Positions 1 to 11,791 of a stretch of 53,229 nucleotides of DNA are shown piece by piece. Source of the DNA: Stenotrophomonas sp. PS02298 (GTDB lineage Bacteria; Pseudomonadota; Gammaproteobacteria; Xanthomonadales; Xanthomonadaceae); NCBI RefSeq assembly GCF_029959445.1, contig NZ_JASCOR010000009.1, positions 1-53,229 of the forward strand, written 5' to 3'. The position numbers were made by a program, and so were the translations under genes. Positions within the stretch are counted from its first letter, which is position 1. Each line of letters begins with the position of its first letter. The notes under the pieces were generated by a model. That model saw nothing but the letters and a program-made list of their open reading frames with translations, made no database searches and had not been told where the DNA came from.

Positions 1-118
1 GCGCCAAAGGGAGGGGGCAGAAGCGTGCATTGCTCCCTCCCTTTGGCGCAGCCAAGGGGAGGGCTGGGGAGGGGTGCTCTTCGAGCAATCACCCTCCGCC
101 CTAACCCCAGTGCCCGCC
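1..118. repeat. REP-like inverted repeat block before pncB
   Basis: Bases 1-15 (GCGCCAAAGGGAGGG) are the exact reverse complement of bases 35-49, giving a 15-bp stem with a 19-base loop. It is followed by G-rich then C-rich tracts (51-75 and 90-110) that can also pair. A related hairpin with a similar purine-rich arm lies at 31328-31358, so this is probably a dispersed non-coding repeat family. The block begins at the window edge and may be incomplete. Confidence 0.6.
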
Positions 119-183
119 ACAGACCATGAACAAGCCCCAGCGGCTGCTGAACCGGAGCCGCCAGCCGGCGCATAATGCCGGGC

Positions 184-1356
184 ATGATCATCCAATCCCT
201 GCTCGACACCGACCTCTACAAATTCACGATGATGCAGGCGGTACTGCACCAGTACCCGGGCGCCATCGTCCAGTACCGGTTCAAATGCCGTACGCCGGGG
301 ATTGACCTGGCCGCGTACATGGACGAGATCAGTGCCGAGATCGATCATCTGTGCAGCCTGCGCTTCACCGCCGACGAGTTGGAATACATGCGTCGGCTGC
401 GCTTCGTGAAGCCGGACTTCGCCGATTTCCTCGGTTTGTTCCACCTGGACCGCAAGTACATCAGCCTGCGTGCATCGGAAACCGTGCCGGGTGAGATCGA
501 GCTGGATATCACCGGGCCGTGGCTGCACACCATCATGTTCGAAGTGCCGTTGCTGGCGATCATCAACGAAGTCTGGTTCCGCAACACCACCACCGCTGAT
601 TTCGCCGAAGGCGAGCGCCGCCTGCAGGCCAAGACTGCGCTGCTGCGCGATACCGCCGGCTTCGAGAACTGCCGCATCGCCGATTACGGCAGCCGCCGTC
701 GCTACTCGCGGCAATGGCATGGCACGATGCTGCCGATGCTGCGTGACGCGCTTGGCCCGCAGTTCGTCGGCACCAGCAACGTGTACTTCGCGCGCATGTA
801 TGGGATGACCCCGCACGGCACCATGGCGCATGAGTATCTGCAGGCCTTCCAGGCGCTGGGCCCGCGCCTGCGTGACTCGCAGGTGGCGGCATTGGAGTCC
901 TGGGCACGCGAGTACCGCGGCGACCTGGGTATCGCCTTGTCGGATGTGGTCGGGCTGGACGCCTTCCTGCGCGACTTCGACATGTACTTCTGCAAGCTGT
1001 TTGATGGCGTGCGCCATGACTCCGGCGACCCGGTTGCGTGGGGTGACCGCATGCTGGCCCATTTCAAGGCCAATCGCGTTGACCCGACCAGCAAGGTGCT
1101 GGTGTTCAGCGATGGCTTGAACATCGAGAAGGTGATGCAGCTGTACGACCACTTCCGTGGCCGCTGCCAGGTTGCCTTCGGTGTTGGTACGCACCTGACC
1201 AACGACCTGGGCCCGACGCCGCTGAACATCGTCATCAAGATGGTCCGCTGCAACGGTCAGCCGGTGGCCAAGCTCAGTGATTCGCCCGGCAAGAGCATGT
1301 GTGATGATCCGGGCTACCTGTCGTATCTGCGGCAGGTGTTTGAGCTGGAGCGATGA
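184..1356 (+). CDS. pncB: Nicotinate phosphoribosyltransferase
   Basis: Converts nicotinate, PRPP and ATP to nicotinate mononucleotide, the first step of the Preiss-Handler NAD salvage pathway, in the cytoplasm. The 390-aa product is close to the usual 400 aa. It opens with the family signature [15 protein letters not shown], has the YGSRRR segment of the phosphate-binding region, and has PHGTMAHE at about 210-217, where the family carries its phosphorylated histidine. An earlier in-frame ATG at 175 exists, but homology begins at 184. No Shine-Dalgarno is visible for either start. The CATAAT at 171-176 is a plausible -10 whose transcript would begin almost at the ATG at 184, so the mRNA may be leaderless. 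The gene stands alone between a repeat block and the fimbrial locus. Confidence 0.95.
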   Translation: MIIQSLLDTDLYKFTMMQAVLHQYPGAIVQYRFKCRTPGIDLAAYMDEISAEIDHLCSLRFTADELEYMRRLRFVKPDFADFLGLFHLDRKYISLRASETVPGEIELDITGPWLHTIMFEVPLLAIINEVWFRNTTTADFAEGERRLQAKTALLRDTAGFENCRIADYGSRRRYSRQWHGTMLPMLRDALGPQFVGTSNVYFARMYGMTPHGTMAHEYLQAFQALGPRLRDSQVAALESWAREYRGDLGIALSDVVGLDAFLRDFDMYFCKLFDGVRHDSGDPVAWGDRMLAHFKANRVDPTSKVLVFSDGLNIEKVMQLYDHFRGRCQVAFGVGTHLTNDLGPTPLNIVIKMVRCNGQPVAKLSDSPGKSMCDDPGYLSYLRQVFELER

Positions 1357-1421
1357 TACCCCCGATCGAGGACATCATCGCTGCTCGCTTTGATCTGGTT
1401 TGAGCCAGGGTCGAGCTGGCA

Positions 1422-1784
1422 TCACGGGTAGTTGATGACAACCAGGTAGCTGCTTGCCGATGTTGGCTGCTGCAATGTATCCAGTCGATACTGTTGCGAG
1501 AACACCCGTGCGTCGGAATGCGCAGTGGACTTGCTCAGCGCACGCGTGGTCAGGACGCTGTTGCCAGGTGCTGAACTGTCCATTTCCATCGTGGATACAC
1601 TTACCTCTGCACCCAAGGCTGCCAATGGACAGCCTTCCAGGCGCAGTTGTTGCTGGGCTACTGCAAGGCTGGTGTTGCAGCCGGGATCAACGATGCGACC
1701 ACTGAAGCGGATGGAGCCGGAACTGGCATGTGCCAAGCTGGTGAGCGTAACCATTGCCACACCCAGTAGAAGATATCGGGTCAT
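1422..1784 (-). CDS. Minor fimbrial (type 1 pilin-like) subunit, divergent
   Basis: A 120-aa secreted protein with a Sec signal peptide of about 20 residues (MTRYLLLGVAMVTLTSLAHA). The mature part starts SGSIRFSGRIVDPGC, the standard opening of type 1 pilin-like domains. Two cysteines (about residues 36 and 52) are placed to form the pilin disulfide, and the end YLVVINYP matches the terminal beta strand recognised by PapD-type chaperones. It is shorter than typical pilins (about 160-180 aa), so it may be a minor or adaptor subunit. It points away from the main fimbrial operon across a 423-bp gap, which is unusual because minor subunits normally lie downstream of the usher. Secretion probably depends on the chaperone and usher encoded at 2.8-6.2 kb. 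Confidence 0.75.
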   Translation of the reverse strand: MTRYLLLGVAMVTLTSLAHASSGSIRFSGRIVDPGCNTSLAVAQQQLRLEGCPLAALGAEVSVSTMEMDSSAPGNSVLTTRALSKSTAHSDARVFSQQYRLDTLQQPTSASSYLVVINYP

Positions 1785-2207
1785 GGCGGTTCTCCGCGTT
1801 GAGGGACTTCAGTAGGCACCATTCGCGCGTCATCCATAAGTGGCAAATAGTTGTTCTGCCAGCGGTGATCACGCGCTGATCGTGATCAACATCAATCTTG
1901 ATATTGCCTTTGCATGTCGGTCTGTGAAGTCGCAGCGATGGCATCGCCGAGTAGTACCGCTACTTCGCACTGTACCTCGCGTTTCGCAAAACATATGCGT
2001 GCTGAACATGCTTTGTGTTCGCTTCGGTTGGATGCTTCAAATCACAAATTTCGTGAAGCAAGTCACGATCCGTGACGGTAACGTGCGGCCCTGGGTTGAT
2101 GGATTGCCATTGGCCTTGACACGGATGCAACGCAAGGATGGGCTTGAGTCCGCAGCACACCTTGCTTTCTCCTCCGCCTCTTACTTTCCCAGGGTTGGAT
2201 ACAAGCA
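1785..2207. promoter_or_regulatory. AT-richer divergent regulatory gap of the fimbrial locus
   Basis: This 423-bp gap has no convincing gene. It is visibly less GC-rich than the flanks and holds several short inverted repeats: TGATCACG/CGTGATCA (1866-1873 and 1881-1888), GCGATG/CATCGC (1933-1945), and GTCACG/CGTGAC (2062-2067 and 2071-2076). These are candidate operators for control of the divergent pilin genes. I could not assign a confident -35/-10 pair. Only the base pairing is observed; the regulatory role is inferred from position. Confidence 0.45.
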
Positions 2208-2747
2208 ATGCGCGCTATCAATATTTTTTCCGTGCTCCTGTTGGCCGCGGCACCGTTCGCCGCCAACGCCGTCGATGGCACCATCACCTTCAACGGTGAG
2301 GTAACCGACAAAACCTGTACCATCGTGACGCCGCAAGGCAAGGACTTCACCGTCACGTTGCCTACCGTTTCCAGCAGCACTTTGGCTGCCGCCGGACAGG
2401 TGGCAGGCCGCACGCCCTTCTCTATCAATCTCTCCGACTGCAATCCTGGCAACGTGGCTACGTACTTTGAGCCGGGTGCGACGATTGATCTTGGCACTGG
2501 TCGTTTGAACAACGTGGCAACCACCACCGGTGCAACACAGGTGCAGTTGCAGCTGCTGGGCAGCAACAATCAGTTCCTGCCGGTGGTGACTGCCGGTGCG
2601 GGCAGCACCCAGGCCAACTCGCAGTGGGTGACGGTGAATGCCGGCGGCTCTGCCGACCTGAACTATTTCGTCGAGTACTACGCGACCGGTGCATCCACGC
2701 CCGGCGAAGTCACCAGCAGCGTGAAGTACACGATCATCTACAACTGA
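2208..2747 (+). CDS. Major fimbrial subunit (SMF-1-like type 1 pilin)
   Basis: A 179-aa structural pilin. The signal peptide is about 21 residues and ends AAPFAANA. The mature protein begins VDGTITFNGEVTDKTCTI, the classical type 1 pilin N-terminus with its donor strand and first cysteine. A second cysteine lies in LSDCNPGN (about residue 81), and the last residues SSVKYTIIYN form the C-terminal beta strand bound by the chaperone. It is the first gene of a pilin-chaperone-usher-adhesin operon with the organisation of the SMF-1 fimbria of Stenotrophomonas maltophilia. SMF-1 is known to mediate adhesion and biofilm formation. I leave the symbol blank because only order and motifs, not an alignment, support that name. 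Confidence 0.9.
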   Translation: MRAINIFSVLLLAAAPFAANAVDGTITFNGEVTDKTCTIVTPQGKDFTVTLPTVSSSTLAAAGQVAGRTPFSINLSDCNPGNVATYFEPGATIDLGTGRLNNVATTTGATQVQLQLLGSNNQFLPVVTAGAGSTQANSQWVTVNAGGSADLNYFVEYYATGASTPGEVTSSVKYTIIYN

Positions 2748-2764
2748 TCCCTGGCTATTGCATC

Positions 2765-2786
2765 GCCGGCCGGACACTCGGCCGGC
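2765..2786 (+). terminator. Intercistronic stem-loop between pilin and chaperone genes
   Basis: GCCGGCCG at 2765-2772 pairs perfectly with CGGCCGGC at 2779-2786 across a six-base loop and is followed by GGTGTTTCATT, without a clean T run. It lies between the pilin stop and the chaperone ATG at 2815. A hairpin here would fit partial termination or 3'-end protection, giving much more pilin than chaperone and usher transcript, as known for other fimbrial operons. The structure is observed; the effect is inferred. Confidence 0.55.
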
Positions 2787-2814
2787 GGTGTTTCATTCGG
2801 ATGCACTTTCTGTG

Positions 2815-3534
2815 ATGAAGTTTTTTTCCATATGGATGCTGCTGGGCGGACTTGGATTGTTGCTTCCATCACAGGTACTGGCAGGCGTGGTTGTCAACGG
2901 TACGCGTGTGGTCTATCCCGCACAGGCACGCGAAGTGACGGTGCAGATAGACAACGTTGGTGACTCGCCATCGTTGGTCCAGGCGTGGGTGGATGCTGGC
3001 GATCAGGCGCAGACTGCCGAGAACAGCGATGCACCCTTCATGTTGACGCCACCAATCAGCAGGGTGGAGCCCGGGCGCAGCCAGGCATTGCGCCTGGTTT
3101 TTACCGGTGCTGACCTGCCTGCTGATCGCGAGTCGGTGTTCTGGCTCAACGTCCTGGATGTGCCGCCCTCACCGCAGGCAGATGGCGAGGAGCAGAACTA
3201 TCTTCAGGTGGCATTCCGCTCACGGATAAAGCTGTTCTATCGGCCACAAGGCCTTTCCGGTAGCGCCAACCAAGCTCCTGCGGCATTGCATTGGCAGCGC
3301 GATGCTGGCGCTCTACGGGTCCGCAACACAACGCCGTATCACGTGACGTTGGCGGAGGTGTACGCCCGCGAAGGTGGAGTTGAACGCAGCCTGGAGCGCC
3401 AGGGGAAGATGGTTGGTCCTTTACAGGATCTGCGGTTTGAAATCGTTGGAAACGTCGACCAGGTGCGCTTTGTCAGCATCAATGATTATGGCGGACGCAT
3501 GGAGTACACGGTCAGCGTCGACGCAGGCGGTTGA
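2815..3534 (+). CDS. Periplasmic fimbrial chaperone (PapD family)
   Basis: A 239-aa chaperone that should hold pilins in the periplasm by donor-strand complementation and hand them to the usher. The signal peptide ends near LLPSQVLA. The N-terminal Ig-like domain contains the family pattern ESVFWLNVLDVPP at about 112-124, and the hinge carries RIKLFYRP, whose basic residue normally anchors the pilin C-terminus. A second Ig-like domain follows, from about residue 150 to the end. An in-frame upstream start at 2758 would add 19 residues, lie in the hairpin region and lack signal-peptide character, so the ATG at 2815 is chosen. The gene follows the pilin by 67 bp and precedes the usher by 67 bp. 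Confidence 0.9.
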   Translation: MKFFSIWMLLGGLGLLLPSQVLAGVVVNGTRVVYPAQAREVTVQIDNVGDSPSLVQAWVDAGDQAQTAENSDAPFMLTPPISRVEPGRSQALRLVFTGADLPADRESVFWLNVLDVPPSPQADGEEQNYLQVAFRSRIKLFYRPQGLSGSANQAPAALHWQRDAGALRVRNTTPYHVTLAEVYAREGGVERSLERQGKMVGPLQDLRFEIVGNVDQVRFVSINDYGGRMEYTVSVDAGG

Positions 3535-3601
3535 GCCGGAATGTGAAAGGCGAGGTGGCCTTGTGTCAGTTGTCGCGCAATCGTCTTGAAGGAATGTCAG
3601 T

Positions 3602-6220
3602 GTGAGTGAAAACAGATTGGCAAACTCCATACGATGCGTGCTTGTTGGCAGCCCAGTGACCTGGCTTGTGCGCATATGCACGACCACAATCGTGGCGAGT
3701 CCGGCAGTGCTGTGGGCTGCTCCGGAAGCAACGGCGAACCTTGGCGAACCGGTATCGACTGCCGCTATGGCACCTGCGCCTGTGCAGGCGCAGTTCGACG
3801 CTGATTTCCTTTCCGGCACGGGCCAGAAGGTGGATCTTTCCGCCTTCATCAACGGCAACCCAATGGTCGCGGGAACCTATCGTGTGGATATCTATGTCAA
3901 TGGTAGTTGGCAGGGACGTCGTGATCTGCAGTTCAAGGCCGACCGCGATGGTGCCGTGGGTGCCTGCCTCGGCCTGCCATTGCTTGAGGAACTGGGTGTG
4001 GATACCTCGCAGTTGACGGAGCCGGCGCAGCCATCGGCTGATGTCGATGGTTGCGTGCAGATACAGCAGCGCATGGCCAACGCATTCGGAAGCTACGACA
4101 GTGCAGACCTCCGTTACGACGTAAGTATTCCGCAGGCCTTCCTGCGCCGCGAGGCCCGTGGCTACGTCAACCCGGCGCTGTGGGATCGTGGCATCAACGC
4201 TGCATTTGTGGGCTACAGCTTCAATGCAATGGACAGTGATATCCGGCTGGCAGGCGGGGATCGCAACCGCAATGCCTATCTTGGCTTGAACATGGGCGTG
4301 AACCTCGCTGGGTGGCAATTCCGCCAAGACGCCAACCTGACCTGGAATGAAGCTGATCGCGACGGCAGCCATTGGCAGCGCATTGCCACCTATGCGCAAC
4401 GTGGGATTTCAAAGGTTCGCGGCATGCTGACCGTTGGTGAGTCCTTCAGCAACGGTGAGTTGTTCGATTCGGTGGGCTATCGCGGTATCAGCCTGGCCAG
4501 CGATGATCGCATGCTGCCTGACTCGCTGCGTGGCTATGCACCTGTCGTGCGTGGTATCGCCGAAACCAATGCGCGGGTTGAGATCCGCCAGAACCAGCAA
4601 TTGATCTATTCGGCGACGGTGTCGCCGGGTGCTTTTGTGATCGAGGATCTCTACCCCACGGGGTATGGCGGTGACCTGGAGGTCACCGTTGTCGAGGCCG
4701 ATGGGCGTCAAAGGGCGTTCAAGGTGCCATTTGGATCGGTGTCGCAGATGCTGCGCCCTGGTGTATCGCGATATGCGTTGACCGCAGGACAGGTCCGCGA
4801 TGAGCGCTTGCTGGATGAGCCATGGCTGTTGCAAGGCACCTACCAGCGCGGCATCGGCAATCAGCTGACGCTTTACGCCGGTACTGCGCTGAGTGAGGGC
4901 TATGGCTCGCTCTTGTACGGAGCAGGTGTATCGACAACGATTGGTGCGTTTGCCGCTGATGTCACCCATGCCCGCACCGAGCTGGAACAGACAGGCAGGC
5001 GCCAAGGATCGAGCGTGCGTGTGAGCTACAGCACCTTGTTTGGCGACACCGGCACCAACCTTACACTTGCTGCCTATCGCTACTCCACGCGCGGGTTCTA
5101 CAGTCTGCAGGATGCGTTGTACGCGCGTGATGCGATCGACCGGGGCTTCAGTACGCTGCCCGCCGGTCGCCAACGCAGCCAATTCCAGTTGACCCTGAAC
5201 CAGCCGCTTGGGCAACGCTGGGGCGCCCTGTACCTCACCGGCGCGGTACGTGATTTCTACGATCTTCCCGGCAGCAATACGCAGTATCAACTGGGCTACA
5301 ACAACGCATGGCGTTCGCTCAATTTCGGACTTTCGGCGCTGCGCACCGAGGATGGTCAGTTTGGCAACAAGGATACGCAGTACCTGTTGAGCGTGAGCCT
5401 GCCACTGGGGCGAAAGGGGCGGCCGCTGTCGCTCAGTGCCGATCTTGGGCTGCGTGAGCACGGTGGCTATGACAACAGCCGCATCGGCATCACCGGCAGC
5501 ACCGGGCCGGAGAATAGCCTCAACTATGGCGTCGCCCTGTCCGATGGTCGTGTTGGAGGAACCACCGGAATTGCCAATGCCAACTATCAAGGCCGCCATG
5601 CGGCGCTCAATGCCTCGTACGGCTATTCCAAGGATTTCCGCCAGCTATCGGTGGGGGCTGCTGGTAGTTTCGTCGCGCACGCCGGTGGCGTGACATTGAG
5701 CCCGCAGCGCGGTGAGACGATGGTCGTGGTCCAGGCCGAGGGGGCGCGTGATGCCCGCCTGACCAGTGCCGCAGGCTTGCGCATCGATGGCAGGGGATAT
5801 GCGGTGGTTCCTTACGCCGCACCGTACCGGCTTACAACGATCACCCTGGATCCGCAGGACATGTCGCGTGAAGTCGAGTTGGACAGCAGCAGTCAATCGG
5901 TGGCGCCGTATGCCGGTGCGATCAGCTTCCTGCGTTTCGAGACGCGCAAAGGGCGGGCGTTGCTGATCCAGGTGCGTGGCGTGGATGGTCAGTTGCTGCC
6001 CTTTGGTGCGCAGGCCAAGGATGCGCAGGGGCAGCCGGTGGGCATGGTCGGTCAGGCCGGACGCCTGTACCTGCGCAGTGAGCAGGATCGGGGACACCTG
6101 CAGCTTGCCTGGGGCGGGGCGGTCGATCAGCAATGCAGCTTTGACTATCAGTTGCCCGCGGCTGCTGGAGCGGAGACGCAGTCGGTGGGTTTCATCAAGT
6201 TGGAGGCAATATGTCGCTGA
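3602..6220 (+). CDS. Outer membrane fimbrial usher (PapC/FimD family)
   Basis: An 872-aa usher that forms the outer-membrane pore through which the fimbria is assembled and exported. The start is GTG at 3602, preceded by AAGGAATG; the nearby ATG at 3595 runs straight into a stop. After an N-terminal export region the mature part begins VQAQFDADFLSGTGQKVDLSAF, the standard usher opening that recruits chaperone-pilin complexes. The middle holds the family stretch FSNGELFDSVGYRGISLASDDRM (about 280-303), followed by GYAPVVRGIA, at the start of the beta barrel and plug region. The C-terminus contains the usual small domains and a cysteine pair (QQCSFDY and EAICR). It overlaps the adhesin gene by 10 bp. 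Confidence 0.93.
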   Translation: MSENRLANSIRCVLVGSPVTWLVRICTTTIVASPAVLWAAPEATANLGEPVSTAAMAPAPVQAQFDADFLSGTGQKVDLSAFINGNPMVAGTYRVDIYVNGSWQGRRDLQFKADRDGAVGACLGLPLLEELGVDTSQLTEPAQPSADVDGCVQIQQRMANAFGSYDSADLRYDVSIPQAFLRREARGYVNPALWDRGINAAFVGYSFNAMDSDIRLAGGDRNRNAYLGLNMGVNLAGWQFRQDANLTWNEADRDGSHWQRIATYAQRGISKVRGMLTVGESFSNGELFDSVGYRGISLASDDRMLPDSLRGYAPVVRGIAETNARVEIRQNQQLIYSATVSPGAFVIEDLYPTGYGGDLEVTVVEADGRQRAFKVPFGSVSQMLRPGVSRYALTAGQVRDERLLDEPWLLQGTYQRGIGNQLTLYAGTALSEGYGSLLYGAGVSTTIGAFAADVTHARTELEQTGRRQGSSVRVSYSTLFGDTGTNLTLAAYRYSTRGFYSLQDALYARDAIDRGFSTLPAGRQRSQFQLTLNQPLGQRWGALYLTGAVRDFYDLPGSNTQYQLGYNNAWRSLNFGLSALRTEDGQFGNKDTQYLLSVSLPLGRKGRPLSLSADLGLREHGGYDNSRIGITGSTGPENSLNYGVALSDGRVGGTTGIANANYQGRHAALNASYGYSKDFRQLSVGAAGSFVAHAGGVTLSPQRGETMVVVQAEGARDARLTSAAGLRIDGRGYAVVPYAAPYRLTTITLDPQDMSREVELDSSSQSVAPYAGAISFLRFETRKGRALLIQVRGVDGQLLPFGAQAKDAQGQPVGMVGQAGRLYLRSEQDRGHLQLAWGGAVDQQCSFDYQLPAAAGAETQSVGFIKLEAICR

Positions 6221-7242
6221 CCAATGTGGCGTGGTGCAAGCCGCATCAGCTTGCTGGTGCACTTGTCGGCTTGCTGCTGGCGTCGGGCGCACAGGCCAGG
6301 TGTGCGCTCAATCCGGGGACGTTCGTGCCCCAGGATGTGCAGATGGACATGGGCCAGGTGGTGATTCTGCCAAGCGTGCCGGTGGGAGGGCTGATCAAGG
6401 AGTTGGTGGTCGCGATCAACGAGCGTGCCGGTGTTGCGCAATGCAATGGCGGAGGCAGCGCGATTGGCATCTTCAACAACGCCGCGCAGGCCACACGGGT
6501 GCCGGGTTTCAGTGACGTATATGCCACCGACGTTGCAGGTGTCGGCATCCGTGTCTACCGTGACTCGGGAACGGTCAAGGCCTTCTATCCGCATACGTTG
6601 TTGTTACCGAACTCCAGTAGTGTGCGTCTTGCTGCTGGCACGTTTCGCGTGGAGTTGATCAAGACGGCGGCGGTTACCGGCTCAGGGCTGATTGCTCCAC
6701 CTGGCAGGTTCACGACGTATTACTTTGATGGTGATGGAGCAGGCCGGCCGGTGCTTGTTTCCACCTTCCGCGGGAGCGGAACGACCGTGGTCAACGCTAC
6801 CTGCTCCGTGCAGGCGGGCAGTCGCAACATTGTCGTGGATTTCGGATCGGTACCGGCCAGTGCCTTTACCGGCGTGGGTACGCGTGCGAGTGATCGTGAT
6901 TTCGATATCCGCCTGGATTGCCAAGGCAGTAATGTCCCCCAATTCCAGAGCCGGATCGGTATTCGACTGGACGCTGTCCAGGACAGCTCGAACCTGCCAG
7001 GTGTGCTGCCGTTGACTGCTGCCGCGGACGCGGCAGCTGGCATAGCAATTGAGATGGTGCAGCGCACCGGCAGCAGTGAAAGGCAATTGCGGTTTGCCGA
7101 GAACATCGATCTCGGAACGAGCGTGTCGGGCCCCAGTACCTTGAGCTTGCCGCTACGCGCGCGCTACATCCAGACCCGTGCCGGTCGGGTGACGCCAGGC
7201 CGGGCCAATGGTGCCGCCACGTTCACGATTCAATACAACTAG
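6211..7242 (+). CDS. Fimbrial tip adhesin, two-domain
   Basis: A 343-aa secreted protein that ends the fimbrial operon. GGAGG at about 6203-6207 precedes its ATG, which overlaps the usher stop, so the two are probably translationally coupled. A signal peptide ends near LLLASGAQA. Residues of about 30-190 form a unique region with two cysteines, the likely receptor-binding domain. Residues of about 195-343 resemble a pilin domain, opening TTVVNATCSVQAGSRNIVVDFG and ending GAATFTIQYN, the chaperone-recognised strand. This layout is that of FimH-type adhesins. The ligand cannot be read from sequence. Confidence 0.82.
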   Translation: MSLTNVAWCKPHQLAGALVGLLLASGAQARCALNPGTFVPQDVQMDMGQVVILPSVPVGGLIKELVVAINERAGVAQCNGGGSAIGIFNNAAQATRVPGFSDVYATDVAGVGIRVYRDSGTVKAFYPHTLLLPNSSSVRLAAGTFRVELIKTAAVTGSGLIAPPGRFTTYYFDGDGAGRPVLVSTFRGSGTTVVNATCSVQAGSRNIVVDFGSVPASAFTGVGTRASDRDFDIRLDCQGSNVPQFQSRIGIRLDAVQDSSNLPGVLPLTAAADAAAGIAIEMVQRTGSSERQLRFAENIDLGTSVSGPSTLSLPLRARYIQTRAGRVTPGRANGAATFTIQYN

Positions 7243-7416
7243 CGGTTCGGGCTGGTTTCCGCAGTACCCCGCGGTCCGGGCGCTGGTGGGCGTCTGTGGG
7301 TCCGCCGTGCCGGGCATTGCCGGTCCTGAGTTGCGGTCGGCCTGATTCCGAATGACCGTGGCGTAGCGTATTGGCCTCGTTCTAGAATGCCAGCTTGCCA
7401 TCAAAGGGGGCCATGC

Positions 7417-8202
7417 ATGGGGATGCAGGTCGACACCAGCTGTATCAACTGCAATCACGCGGTAGCCGGGCGTGATCAAAAGTATTGCCCCAATTGCGGC
7501 CAGCCCACGCCGGCGCACCGCATCGATTGGCATTTCCTTGGCCATGAGCTGGAGCACAGCGTGCTGCACATGGACCGGGGCATCCTGTATTCGCTCAAGC
7601 AGCTGATGGGCCGGCCGGGTCCGCTGTTGCGTGATTACATCGAGGGAAGACGCGGCAACCAGGTCAAGCCACTGCTGCTGATCACGATGATGTCGGCGGC
7701 GGTGCTGCTGTTGAATCGCCTGCTCGTCGGCACCAGCATCGTCGACGGCGGTGCATCCGAAGCACTGCTTGCTGGCCAGACATTGCCGGCTGAGATGCAG
7801 CGGTTCATGGATGCCTCGCGCACCGTCGGTGCCTGGATCGAGTCCCATTTCGCGGCGTTCACGTTGATGTTGCTGCCGATCGAGGCCTTGGTGTTCCGGG
7901 TGGTCTTCAACCGCTATAGCAAGCTGAACTATCCGGAGTGGCTGGTGATCACCACGCTGCTGACCGTGCAGACCTTCGTCATCTGGACGGTACTGGTGCT
8001 GCTGCACCGCTGGGTGCCGCATACCCAGGCGCTGGCCGGCGCGTTGGGCATGATTTACACCGTGGTTTCGCTGGTGCAGTTCTTCAAGCAGCAGCCGATC
8101 TGGTCGACCGTGTGGCGCAGCGTGTTGGCACTGGCGGTGTTCTCGGTGGCCAGTGGCATGCTCGTGTTCGCAGGGACCGTTGCCGTGATGGGGATTGGCT
8201 GA
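7417..8202 (+). CDS. DUF3667-type membrane protein with N-terminal zinc ribbon
   Basis: A 261-aa membrane protein of unknown function. The N-terminus carries two CxxC pairs (C9/C12 and C24/C27, CINC and CPNC), a zinc ribbon. A conserved segment follows (HSVLHMDRGILYSLKQLM, then RPGPLLRDYIEGRR, about 45-79) that is typical of DUF3667 proteins. After that come about four hydrophobic helices. The ATG at 7417 is chosen because AAAGGGGG lies about 7 bases upstream; an in-frame ATG at 7387 has no ribosome site. It is monocistronic, between the fimbrial operon and a convergent permease gene. No function is claimed. Confidence 0.7.
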   Translation: MGMQVDTSCINCNHAVAGRDQKYCPNCGQPTPAHRIDWHFLGHELEHSVLHMDRGILYSLKQLMGRPGPLLRDYIEGRRGNQVKPLLLITMMSAAVLLLNRLLVGTSIVDGGASEALLAGQTLPAEMQRFMDASRTVGAWIESHFAAFTLMLLPIEALVFRVVFNRYSKLNYPEWLVITTLLTVQTFVIWTVLVLLHRWVPHTQALAGALGMIYTVVSLVQFFKQQPIWSTVWRSVLALAVFSVASGMLVFAGTVAVMGIG

Positions 8203-8238
8203 CCTCTGCCACTGCTGGCGCTGCGCCGGTCCCTGCAA

Positions 8239-9555
<1,317 letters not shown>

Positions 9556-9673
9556 GGGGGAATTCCGTGGATTGCAGGCTGTGTCCTCTCGCTGGGTTGG
9601 AGAGGGGGCCGGAGGCGGGAGCGGGGCGTGCTGCCATCCGTCGCAGGAACCGAAAACGGAGTCCTGCCTTTTC

Positions 9674-9833
9674 TTCTCCCGCATGCGGGAGAAGGTGCCC
9701 CGAAGGGGCGGATGAGGGGTGCTTCACCCGCTCTTCCGCTCTTCAAGCCTTTTGGGCTGATGCAAGGGCTGCCAGTTTCCTGTGCAGAGCTTGCCCTCAC
9801 CCCAACCCCTCTCCCGTGAACGGGAGAGGGGCT
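9674..9833. repeat. Paired REP-like palindromes between the permease and ettA genes
   Basis: The 352-bp space between the two minus-strand genes (9556-9907) has no gene. It holds TTCTCCCGCATGCGGGAGAA (9674-9693), continuing into GGTGCCCCGAAGGGGCGGAT, and a second palindrome CCCCTCTCCCG/CGGGAGAGGGG (9806-9816 and 9821-9831) preceded by CCCTCACCCCAA. The same two modules recur at 17061-17098 and 31191-31233, marking a dispersed repeat family. As RNA the palindromes could terminate ettA transcription. Confidence 0.65.
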
Positions 9834-9907
9834 TTGAAGCGAAGAACGCGCTGTTCGGTGCCGTCGCCAAAAGCAGACGGCCGCACTGGGCGGCCGTCTG
9901 TCGGGTA

Positions 9908-11572
<1,665 letters not shown>

Positions 11573-11641
11573 GACGTCTCCGTAGCGCACGCCTGCGCCC
11601 GGTCCAGCGAGGACAGAGCCAAAGGCAAAAGGGAATCCCCG

Positions 11642-11647
11642 ATTATA
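11642..11647 (-). promoter_or_regulatory. Likely -10 element for ettA
   Basis: Reading the minus strand, the sequence GGTTATAATCGG contains a perfect TATAAT about 70 bp upstream of the ettA start. I see no good -35 at 16-18 bp spacing, so this is a partial promoter call. Confidence 0.45.
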
Positions 11648-11791
11648 ACCGGAACCCCGGCATGGCCGGCGGCGGCGGGTGGGGCGCTTGCTGATTTATG
11701 AATGGGAAAGACCGTAATCGTTTCCAGCCGGAAACCGTTCAGATCAAGTGAGCATCATGGAAACCGTCCACCAACCCAGTGAGGGCCACCC

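Noticed and set aside
1840..2304. Plus-strand open frame in the fimbrial regulatory gap
   Set aside because: It overlaps the pilin signal peptide in another frame, lacks a ribosome site and shows no family motif.
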